Assembly: GCA_015680685.1 (NCBI GenBank) | Contig: MNCI01037953.1 | Coordinates: forward strand, 843,999 to 907,998 | Origin: Gnetum montanum | Taxonomy: Eukaryota; Streptophyta; Gnetopsida; Gnetales; Gnetaceae | DNA: 64,000 nt | Direction of reading: 5' to 3' | Part shown: positions 49,543 to 59,458 of the stretch, in pieces | Layout: the number at the start of each line of letters is the position of its first letter | How positions within the stretch are numbered: position 1 is the stretch's first letter | Made by a program: the position numbers and the translations under genes | Notes under the pieces: generated by a model | What the model saw: only the letters and a program-made list of their open reading frames with translations | The model's database searches: none | Told to the model about the DNA's origin: nothing

Positions 49543-49557
49543 GGATTTGATACCACT
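49543..49557 (-). other. E1 primer-binding site
   Basis: On the minus strand TGGTATCAAATCC, two bases from the LTR. It matches the initiator-Met tRNA site TGGTATCAGAGCC commonly used by Copia elements. Confidence 0.75.
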
Positions 49558-50086
49558 TGTGGATCATTGAACTTAGAAGGAGGGGGAGGAATGAATAAGT
49601 TCCCCAAATTGAAATTCTTTGCACAAATCACACACAAAAAATTTAACATAGTTCCCCAACTTGGGTAGTCCAAACTTGGAGGGTATATTGCAAGCACACC
49701 TTTGGACTTTGTTGCACTAAAATATGGTTCGAAGTATCTACACCTTGTATAATCTTCAAGCCCTACTTTAAAGTGTTGTGATGCTACACTAATAACTCAA
49801 CCTCACAAGTTCTTGTTAGGCTTGGAATGTGGTTTCTAGGCTTTTACAACCTTTACAATCTTGAGCTCCACTCAGGAGTGTTGTACCACAACACCAAACA
49901 TTCAATCTTGTAGGATCTCAACAAGCTCAATCAAGATTCCTTCCCAAAGAAGCACATCAACCTTTCAGGGTAACAAGGGAGAACAACAATTAGAATAGAT
50001 GAATGCAACTTAGTTTACTGATCTTAGTACTTTAAGGTACAACACAGTTTTACAATGGATAAGTGATAATACAATGAGGAGCAACA
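49558..50086 (-). mobile_element. E1 5' LTR, inner part
   Basis: It begins TGTGGATCATTGAAC after the PBS and breaks off at GAGGAGCAACA where E2 starts. The intact 3' LTR reads GAGGAGCAACAAAGATCAC at the same point, so the join is exact. Confidence 0.78.
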
Positions 50087-51179
50087 TGTGGATCATTGAA
50101 CTTAGAAAGGGGGGATGAATAAGTTTCCCAAATTAAAATTCTTTAATAGAAAGCAAAAACCAACTTTAACATGGTTTTCCAACTTGGGTAGTCCACACTT
50201 GAAGGGTAGTTTGCAAGCATACCTCTAGACTTTGTTTCTCCCAAGATGTGATTGAAGGATCCACACCCTATATAGTCATTAAGCCCTACTCTAGAGTGTT
50301 GTACCACAACACTAATCACTCAACCTTGCAAAGTCTTATCAAGCTTGGAAATATGCTTTTAAAGGCTTCTACAACCTTGACAATCTTGAGCTCCATATCG
50401 GAGTGTTATATCACAACACCAAAAACTCAATGTTGTAGGTTCTCGACAAGCTCAAGCAAGATGCCTTCCCACAAGAAGCACATCAACCCTGCAAGGTAAC
50501 AAGAGAGAAAAATTACAAGGGATAATGACAACTTAGTTTGCTGATCCTTGTATAGCTAGGTAAGACATACTTTATGATGCCAAAATGATAAAACAATGAG
50601 AAGTAATAGAGAATTCAATGATTACAATTGATTATCTAATGAATACAATAAGGCTTGAACATTTTCCAATGCACATGAAGTCTTCTTATAGCTACCATGC
50701 TTCTAAATCCTTCTAGAAACTTGTGCAATGACAAGCTAATGATCACTAATGGTCATGGGAGACATCTTTCTTGTTCTTGAGATGTCTCTTTGAATTTGCC
50801 TTCAAATCTAAGAAGACATCTCTATTTCTTGAAAGGCATCATTCTGAAGTCTCTACTATAGAAGATTTCTTTGATCAATGAAAAACATCTTATTGTATTT
50901 GGTTTGCATTTTGTAAAGATGTCTTTGCCTCATGAAAGATGTCTTTGGTTGAGGAAAGATGTCTTACTATTTTTGAAGATGTCTTTCTAAATTTTCTCTG
51001 AGTTCACCCAAAATCTACCAAGACCTCTACTACTTCCTAGAGATGTCTTTCTTCATCTTCCTTTACAAGATGAATTCTTCATTTCTTGTCTTGCAAGCAC
51101 AACAATCACATAGACAAGCAAACATACTTGTTTTCTATTTTTCTTAATGTTTTGACATACCAAAACCATAAGGTCCCTA
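50087..51179 (-). mobile_element. E2 3' LTR (about 1,093 bp)
   Basis: TGTGGATCATTG to GGTCCCTA. It is followed by ATCTCCCCCTTTAC, the polypurine tract on the minus strand (51,180-51,193). The TATA-like GCTATAAGAAG lies near 50,692, with AAGACATCTT-type words at 50,760-51,060. Confidence 0.8.
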
Positions 51180-51193
51180 ATCTCCCCCTTTAC

Positions 51194-52930
51194 TTAATCA
51201 AATGGGTTAGCCTTGTCCTAATAATAAAAACATAATAATAACACATTTTACCTACTTCTCCCCCTTTTTGGACATGGCCAAAAAGAATGATGAATATAAA
51301 CTTATATCTTAAAGATATATCATTTTAGAACAGAAACATATAGTTATGGAGAGCCATTACATAACGAGTACAAAACTCTTCTCTTGTATGATTAGTACCC
51401 AAAAGAATTCTTCCAAACACTTGTAAAAATGTTTCATAATATAATTATGCATAACAAACAAACATTTTAAAATGGAACCATGCGAAGAGTACACATCTTA
51501 TTAATTTCATAGGGCTAATGAAGTAAAATGAGTGTTTATCAAAAGTGTCACTTCATCTATCCACAAAAATAAGAAACATACTTAATTCAAGCTTTCTAAA
51601 AGATATTTAAGAGTAAGTAACCTGTCTCTAAACCAATATTCTTCTAACAATCCAAGAGAAATTTCAAGAAAAGTGGGTAAAAATATGCATATTTAATATT
51701 TAAGCAATAGATATTATCATGCTAAAAAAGTTAAAATATATCAAAATATCACAACCAATTATCTAGAAAATTTATAAACTAATATATGAACACACACACA
51801 CACACACATTTGTAAAAAAGAATCTTAGACACTTAAAATGATACATTCTCAACATACAAAAGGTTAGACATGAATCATTAAATCTTGAACATAGTGCTCA
51901 CAAGTAAGCTTAAATAACATATAAAGTTCAAGAGCTTTCTTTGATAAAGACCATATTTAGATAAAGATTGATAAATAAATGTCCTCTTTTTCTTACTAGA
52001 TAAAAATGCTCTTCCTTGCCTATTGTTTGATATAGGTGCTAGAGATAGAAAGATTAGCAATTATATATCATATCTTCAAAAGAATAACTCAAGGCTCCCC
52101 CTACATATATGACCCATCTTTTGAAACATCTATTGTAGAGAGATTAGTACTAATTTTTATTCTCCTCTTGAGTCTTTTAGGATCTTCATGCCGCAAAGAA
52201 ATTCTAAGATCAAGTATGGAGACTAAGGACACCCATTAGTTATATCAAAACAAGTCTAAAACACTCCCAATCATGGCAAAATATATTTAACTTATCAAGC
52301 ATCATCACAAGAACATAGACATAAATATCACACATTGAGAATCACACAAGGGACTAGGTGATGTCTTCATAAATCTAGAGTGTCATATCAAGATCATTTT
52401 TGAGGCCTCTCATAAAAATAGCAAATAATTCCTATTGAAATGTTTCTTTTCTTAGAAGATACATGAAGTACATTAAAGGTACCAAATCCAATGCTTAATT
52501 ATCAAACATAAACAATCTTTCAAAAGAAATTGGACTATATGATTTCATAGGGAAGTAACTATGCAAAATCATATGGAACATAATACATATATGTTTAAAC
52601 AATAATGAAAGTTCAACAAAAAGACTTTGGTCCATGAATTCTAGTCAAGGGTTTTAAACCACTTGAAATCAATACAATCTTGTTAAGAATCCAAAAGATG
52701 ATTTATTAATAAAAATTTTAAAGTAACATAAGCTTCCATTCAACCATAAAATAATCAAGTTATTTTTCATCACATCATGCTCATATGTACACAAACGATA
52801 GCATAATCACACATACATAGATGATAGCATTTTATCTGACAACCAATAATGCCTCACTCATATCAAATATAATTATCTTAATATTTGTACAACCTCAAGC
52901 TAATTTTCCATAATCTTAAAATATATTAAA
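51194..52930 (-). other. E2 internal non-coding part
   Basis: No coding motif was found in any frame. It includes an AC microsatellite at 51,790-51,808. Pol is absent, as in E1. Confidence 0.55.
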
Positions 52931-52949
52931 TACTTACCTCTACTTACCT

Positions 52950-54527
52950 TTCTTATTAAAGAGAGTGAAGATGGTTATAATGCTAGAGAATGAGATTCCT
53001 CTTTTGAGGTTTCTTGTCTTATGCAGACTTCCTCAATCTTCAAGGCTTGAATCCCTCTAAATTTTTTTTTGGAGAGTGTATTCTCATTCTCATCCTCTTT
53101 TTTCTTGATTCTCCAAACATTCTTCACTCCCTTATCATTTTGAGTTTTCCTATGGTCTTGTAAGATTTCTTGACATACTTGGATAAGACCAAGGAGTTTG
53201 ATGATATGACCAGGTATTCATGTGATAATGTTTTAAATTACAATTCCATTGCTTATGTCCTAGCCTATTATAGTAGTAATATCTAATCTTTCTATTGTGA
53301 TTAAAGTAATTTACCTTTGGAGTTATCTTTTGATTACTTGTAGTGCCAGTATTTACCTCAACTTTTGGAGTGGTCTCTTGTTTAGATGAGGTTGATGTAG
53401 ATGCTTGTTCCTATTGATAACATCCTAGACCATTGTTGTCATTTGGACTTCTTCCTTGTCTAAGAACTATTTGAAGAGATTCTTTTCCCTTGACCAACCT
53501 TTCATTCACAAGTTTGGCATCTGCAAGTTCTTCCTTGATTTGCTCATAAGATTTGGTTAGCTCTTTATTCTGAACCCTGAGGTCTAAGATTTATTTTGTG
53601 AGATCAGAAATTATTAAATTTAATGAAGAAATATCTTGATCCTTAGTTTTTACTTGCTCAGTTAACTTTACACAATGACTTTCCAACTTAGAAAATAGGT
53701 CATACTTTTCTTCGTCATTCTCAGATTGATCATCATCATTAGAAAGGCCAACATCACCATCTATGAGAGCCATATAGATGAGATGAGGATCTTTTGAGGT
53801 GTCACATACCTCTTCCTTGTCTTGGTGTCCATCATCCCAGTTGGTGAAGAAATTGTTTACCTTTTTTTCTTCTTGAGTTGATGCATATTCATCATCCTAG
53901 CTTGTATGAATGTTACTTCTTCTCATTTTGTCTTCATACTCTTTCTCTTGAAACCTATAAGCATTGGGGCATTCGAAGGCCAAATGGCCTCTTCCACCAC
54001 ATATCCAATATTCTATAGAAGAAAGATCAAAATTAGAATTAAAAATATTTTATCTCTTTCCTTACCTCTTTCTCTACCTCTAAATTGATTGGATTGATTT
54101 TCTTCTAAGAAATTTCTCAGACATCCATCTATTTGCTTTTGGTCTTTAAACAAAGAGTTCTTATTCATTTGCTCAATCACATAGGTTAGTTTTTAAACCT
54201 TAGCCTTAAGGTCTAAGTTTTCTTTCTTGAGATAAGAAAATTCATCATTAAGAACTGTAATTTTCATTTCTTTAACATGCAAAGCATCTTTTATCTCAAT
54301 GCATAAATTTTGAAAAGAAAAAATCTGATTTCAAAATATTCCATACCTTTCATCAATATTACAAACATTATTAAGATTGCAAGAGTAGATAATTTTATTT
54401 CTAAATAGAATGAATGAGTTCCCTTTTTGGAATATATGATAATAGAGATGTGATACAACAGTTGATAAAGATAATAAGTCTCCTTGAACAAGTATATCTG
54501 GTCTTGAAAGCCCCTTCCATTGTCCAC
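52950..54527 (-). pseudogene. gag: E2 gag, UBN2 core missing
   Basis: It starts MEGAFKTRY near 54,527, the counterpart of the E1 start, but the UBN2 core is absent. A coiled stretch (about 54,300-54,100, SYLKKENLDLKAKV) and an RGRERG basic patch follow. A well-kept zinc knuckle WICGGRGHLAFEC lies at about 54,005-53,965, whose first Cys reads Tyr (TAT for TGT). Next is a MALIDGDVGLSNDDDQSEND acidic and coiled region (53,773-53,591), then a second knuckle-like YYNRLGHKQWNC near 53,240-53,290 with Cys-to-Tyr changes. The tail ends near 52,950. Confidence 0.7.
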
Positions 54528-54560
54528 TTTGGGAGAGTGATGAAGATCGCAAGAGTACTA

Positions 54561-54575
54561 GGCTTTGATACCACT
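54561..54575 (-). other. E2 primer-binding site
   Basis: The minus strand reads TGGTATCAAAGCC, two bases from the LTR; initiator-Met tRNA type. Confidence 0.78.
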
Positions 54576-55675
54576 TGTGGATTATTGAACTTAGAAGCTG
54601 GTGGGTGGGGGATGAATAAGTTCCCCAAATAAAAATTCTATAACACAAAGAACACACCAATTTTAATGTGTTTTTGCAACTTAGGTAGTCCACACTAGTA
54701 GGGTAGTTCACAAACACACCTTTGGACTTTGTTTCTTTTAAAATGTGGTTGAAGGGTTCACATCCTATATAGTCATCAAGCCTCACTCTAGAGTGTTGTA
54801 TCATAGCACCAATCACTCAACCCCCCAATGTCCCATTAGGATTGGAAATGTGGTTTCAAGGCTTTCACAACCATTACAATCTTAAGCTCTGCATCGAAGT
54901 GTTGTACCACAACACCAATAACTTAATCCCACAAGATCTTGATGAGCTCAAGCACGATGCCTTCCTACAAGAAGCCTATCAACCTTGTAGGACAACAAGA
55001 GAGAATAATTACAAGGGATAATTGCAACTTAGTTTGCTGATCCTTGTATAGTTAGGTAAACCACACTTGACAATACCAAAATGATAAAACAATTAGGATC
55101 AATAGAGAATTCAATGATTATAATTAATTGTACAATTAATATAACAAGGCTTTCACATTTCCCAATGCACATGAAGTCTTCTTATAGTTGTCATGTTTCT
55201 AAATCCTTCTCAAAACTTGTGCAACAACTAGCTAATGGTCACTAATGATCATGGGAGACATATTTCTCATTCTTGAGACATCTCTATGAATTTGCCTTCA
55301 AATTTGGGAAGACATCTTCGTTTCTAGAAAGATGTCTTTTTGAAATCTCTACTCTTGAAGACATCTTTGCTCAATGGAAGATGTCTTTCTATATTTCGTT
55401 TACATTCTATAAAGACATCTTTATTTCATAAAAGATGTCTTTGGTTGAGGAAAGATGTTTTGCTATTTCTAAAGACATATTTCTAAATTTTCTTTGAGTT
55501 CACCACAAATCTACCAAGATGTCTACTACTTCCTAGAGAGATCTTTCTTTATCTTTTTTTGCATGATGAATCCTTTGTTTCTTGTATTGCAAGCACCACA
55601 ATCACACAAACACGCAAACAAACTTTTCTTCCATTTTTCTTAATGTTTTGACATGCCAAAACCATAAGGTCCACA
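54576..55675 (-). mobile_element. E2 5' LTR (about 1,100 bp)
   Basis: TGTGGATTATTGAAC to AAGGTCCACA, aligned along its length with 50,087-51,179. TATA-like text lies near 55,182 and AAGACATCTT-type words at 55,255-55,560. Confidence 0.8.
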
Positions 55676-55680
55676 AAATA

Positions 55681-56453
55681 GAGATCATAATGATTGAAAA
55701 ATGATTATACAATGATTGTACAAGAGCTTTCACATTTTCCAATGTATATGATGTCTTCTTATAGCTACCATGTTTCCAAATCCATCTTGGAACTCATGCA
55801 ATGACTAGCTAATGGTAGCTAACAATCATGGAAGACATCTTCTTCATGCCTGAAACATCTTTTTGTATTTTTCCTCTATTTTGGAAGACATCTTTTGTCT
55901 AGGATAGATTTCTTTCTAAAATCTCCATTCTGGGAAGACATCTTCATCTAGGGAAAGACATCTTTCTAAAGCTAGCCTACATTCAATGAACACATCTTTT
56001 TTGGATGAAGATGTCTTTACTTGATGAAAGATGTTTGTTATTTCTCAGAGACGTCTTTGTTTGTGCATCTTTCAATATTGCTAAGATGTCTACTATTTCT
56101 TGAATATGTCTTTCCTTACATTCCTCTTCATGATGAATTCTTCATTCCTTGTTCATAACCTTGCACTTCTACAGGCGTTAATGATAACAACTTTTCTTGT
56201 CCATGTTCTTTGAATTATCTTCCTTTGAGCTTTCCTTTTGTAGATGAGACGTTGAGACCCTTGTCCATGTTCTTTGAATTCTCTATCTTTGAGCTTTCCT
56301 TTTGTGGATGAGACCTTGAGACCTTGTGGATGAATTTCTTCTTTTGTTTACATCAATGCATTCCTTGTCATCTCATCTTGGTCCTACAACCAAAACAACC
56401 ACACAACCTTTTTCTTCATTTTCTTAAAATTTTGACATACCAAAGAGTCCATA
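55681..56453 (-). mobile_element. E1 5' LTR, outer part
   Basis: It continues the E1 LTR from GAGATCATAATGATTG to AAGAGTCCATA. With the inner part it totals about 1,300 bp, close to the 3' LTR. It carries its own AAGACATCTT-type cluster (55,830-56,130) and TATA-like text near 55,758. Confidence 0.78.
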
Positions 56454-56458
56454 GATTG
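56454..56458. repeat. Target-site duplication of E1, right copy
   Basis: GATTG, identical to 44,794-44,798. Confidence 0.75.
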
Positions 56459-56699
56459 TACCCAAATCCTACCTTATCATGGACCATGGAAGGTGAGAAA
56501 TGTCCTTGGCTGTAACGTTTGCATCTTCTAAGATTGAATTTTTGCTACTGCTCCCTCTTTTCTTCATGGTGCTTGGTATCAATGTTGAAGAAACCTTGAA
56601 AATTTTAAGGTTCTTGGTAACAATGTTGTCAAGGAAGAGAGCCTGAAGTAATCATGCTAAAGGATGAAAATTTTCAGAAGTAAGATCTTTACAAGAGCT

Positions 56700-58790
56700 C
56701 TAATCCAATGTGCTAAGATGAGAATAACAAGAGTTGTATGTGATTTTTGGACAAGATTACCATTAAAACTACATCTAAACCTAGGCACCCTCTTGCATAC
56801 CCCCATTGTCAATTTCGGGGAACTAAAACTCATGGTGCACTAGTAGTACAAAGGGGGAAAGTCTAACCAATGCTAGGATAGTGGGAGTTAGTATCAAGAT
56901 TCAAATTTTAAAATTTGGAATAGGCACCACCAAGCACTTGCCATGCAAATTGTGTTTCAAGCTTGAAATATTCCTCTACACTAAGTTTTAGATCCCTTGG
57001 AACCCATACAACCATGTTCTAACCTTATCATCCCTCACCCATGTTGGGTAGCATGGATCCAATGTGAGTCCTTGGCTCCTACATCCCATAGCATTACAAC
57101 CTTACCCCCTTGCCATTTCTGGTAGTTTTAGTCAACACTACCAAACCCTAGATCCAAGTAGGGTGTAAAACCTTCATACAACCAATCACTTTGGGAAACA
57201 ATGCTGGGCTAGGCCTCATCCATGTGGATCCATGCTAGGGGAAAACCCCATCCATGTTGGGTAGCATTGCCTCTATGTGGATAAATGGGGTATAACCAAA
57301 AATTACCAAAATTAACATCACAATTGACATGTGTTGATCTCCCATCCTTCTTGGAGACTCCAGTAGCTAAAACTTACTAAAATTAAATCTATTTTCATGA
57401 TGACTATCATTCCCATGCTGAGAACCCCCCTCACCCATGTTGGCTACCGTAGGTCCAATGTGGTTGCATCTAGGGAAGCTCATGGAAGGCTGATGGATGC
57501 ATGAAAATAACTTCAACTTATACCACATTGACCATAGAACCCTACCAACACCTCTACAGGCCATTAGACCTATGAAAATTAGTTAAAAGTTGAAAAAGAT
57601 AATCCCCTTGGTTCATCCATGTTGGGGCGACACTGGTGAGCATTGCTCCAAGGGGTATGACTTCCAAGAGCATTTAAAGGCCTTATAAACTACCTTTTTT
57701 GGCCCTAAACCTTAACTAGTGACATTGACAACCCTGGGGGCTCATAGGCGTGATCGATTTGCTAGTGAAATATGCCAAAATTTAATATCCTAAGGTATCC
57801 ATGCTGGAGGAGGCCTGAGCTATACTGGGTAGCATGTCACTAGCATTGGTAAGTTCCCTTACTACTTTTGGTAGTACTTTGATACCCCTAGAAGCCAAAA
57901 AATCAAGTCTGATAAGGCCTAGAACCTCATAGCCTTGAATTAACAATTATGGAACCTTATTTTGACCTTTGAAACTCACTAGATTCCCTCATCCACATTG
58001 GAGTAATGTTGCCTAGCATGGCTTAGGGGGGTATAATCATGACCAACCTCAAATGGCCATCAAACCTAGCTGATTCTAACCAAAAAACCTCAAGTATCAT
58101 CATTTGTAGTCCCAAAATCTTGAAAACTTAGTTGATTTGCCTTTGTAGGTACTTTGGAGCCCAAAAGCAAGAGTGTCCACATTGAGCCATGTTGGCTAGC
58201 ATGGGTAAGGCTTCCAACTCAATTTTTCATGTAAAATATCCTTTAGATGGCCTTCAAAATTTGGTAGGAAGCCTATAGTTGCAAAACCTTGGCTCTAGTT
58301 ATATATTGACCCAGTTTGATCTCATAATAGCATAGATCCAGATCTTTCATGCTAAGACCCCTTCCATCCATATTGGCCAACATCACTTTGGGGGGTATAA
58401 TCTTGAAACATGCTTTTGTGATACTTTTGACCTCGAAAATAGCCAATCTTGACTGTTCTAGCCCTACAATACCTTGGGAAGACCTTAGAACCTTAATTGT
58501 GATCCTTTGGATGCCGCAAAATCCATTTTTCTTAGCATCCATGCTAGCCAGATTGGGTCCAACATGGGTGGAACTTCTAGGCCTTAATGGGGGTTTCCAA
58601 AAGTTGAAATTGATACTAGAATTAACCTATTTCCTCCCCTAGTCTACTACACTAACCATGCAAGCAATCATGAGTAAAAAACTACTTAAGATAAACTTGG
58701 AAAATTGCCTAGACATCCCATCTACACTAGGGGTCATCCCACCCATGTTGCCTAGTGTGGATCTAGCATGGGTTCAACATGGATACCTAG
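56700..58790. repeat. Degenerate tandem array, period about 185 bp
   Basis: A recurrent block (CCATGTTGG...TAGCATGG, often followed by GGTATAA and GGCC words) begins at 57,039, 57,252, 57,435, 57,617, 57,799, 57,993, 58,177, 58,368, 58,539 and 58,743, i.e. steps of 171-213 bases. Weaker copies lie near 56,705 and 56,867. About 11-12 units, highly diverged. Tat-group elements are known to carry tandem repeats in non-coding parts. ORFs within it are incidental. Confidence 0.72.
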
Positions 58791-59458
58791 AAAACCTTAC
58801 TTGTTTGACATAAATAGCCTCAAAATAGTTTTGATAGGTGTCCAAACTCACCTATCATCTTTGTAGCCTTAAGACATGGCCTACTAAGGCCTAAAACTAG
58901 CAAAATATAATCTTGTTTGACCAATAATGATCAATTTTTACCATAGGTATGCCACTTTGGTTGATTTGGCCTTGTTTCACAATGCTTCAACCCATTTCAA
59001 CCTTGTTATGCATTTTTTGACCTTGTTTAATTTCCGTATCACTTCAATATCACTTTATCTATCTTATTTTCTCTATCATGGTCTTTTTTGATCTTCATTT
59101 AGCCTTTGATTAGTGTTAAGTGATGGGGTTTGACCATCCTTGATCATCATTTGACACCATGTAGCCATGGCCTAATAAGGCCTTAATTTGGCAACATGAC
59201 ATGCTAAGGGCAAACTAGTAAATATGTAAACTTAGTTGACCAATTTTTGATCTTTCTTTCATTATGTTTCAACTTATTTTGACCTTTTTTGACCTTTGTT
59301 TGGCCTTTATTTAGTTTTATTTGCTTGTTTCTTCCTCATATAGCCTTGGTTGGCCTTGTTTGCATTTTCTTTGATATTAAAATAACATGTATTTGCATAG
59401 TTTTATCATTTTGGTGTCATTTACATATCTTTCTCTGTGCTTATGGTTGACATGTAGG
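58791..59458 (+). other. Non-coding end of the Tat-2 PR-RT interval with a 3' splice-site-like end
   Basis: T-rich, no gene. CATGGCCTA..AAGGCCTTAA words occur near 58,875 and 59,165. It ends with a pyrimidine-rich stretch and TTGACATGTAG at 59,448-59,458, resembling a 3' splice site just before the RT-coding frame. Confidence 0.45.

Larger units (their letters stand above)
50087..55675 (-). mobile_element. E2: second gag-only Copia-type element nested in the E1 LTR
   Basis: 3' LTR 50,087-51,179, internal 51,180-54,575, PBS 54,561-54,573, 5' LTR 54,576-55,675. Same family as E1. Flanks CAACA (50,082-50,086) and AAATA (55,676-55,680) occupy the exact position of a five-base target duplication when compared with the uninterrupted E1 3' LTR, with two substitutions. 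Confidence 0.8.
44799..56453 (-). mobile_element. E1: gag-only Copia-type LTR element, carrying E2
   Basis: Minus-strand element with 3' LTR 44,799-46,145, internal part 46,146-49,557, PBS 49,543-49,555 and 5' LTR 49,558-50,086 plus 55,681-56,453 (split by E2). LTR tips are TGTGGA...TCCACA (right tip now TCCATA), with GATTG duplications outside. The internal 3.4 kb holds gag but no protease, integrase or RT, the layout described for gag-only 'TR-GAG' elements. Confidence 0.8.

Noticed and set aside
58273-58642. ORFs of 89 and 97 codons on opposite strands
   Set aside because: They fall within the tandem array of about 185 bases and do not recur as a reading frame in neighbouring units.
33483-59458. 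CRISPR-like interpretation of the regularly spaced repeats
   Set aside because: Units are long, diverged and AT-rich inside a plant retrotransposon; there are no short identical direct repeats with unique spacers.
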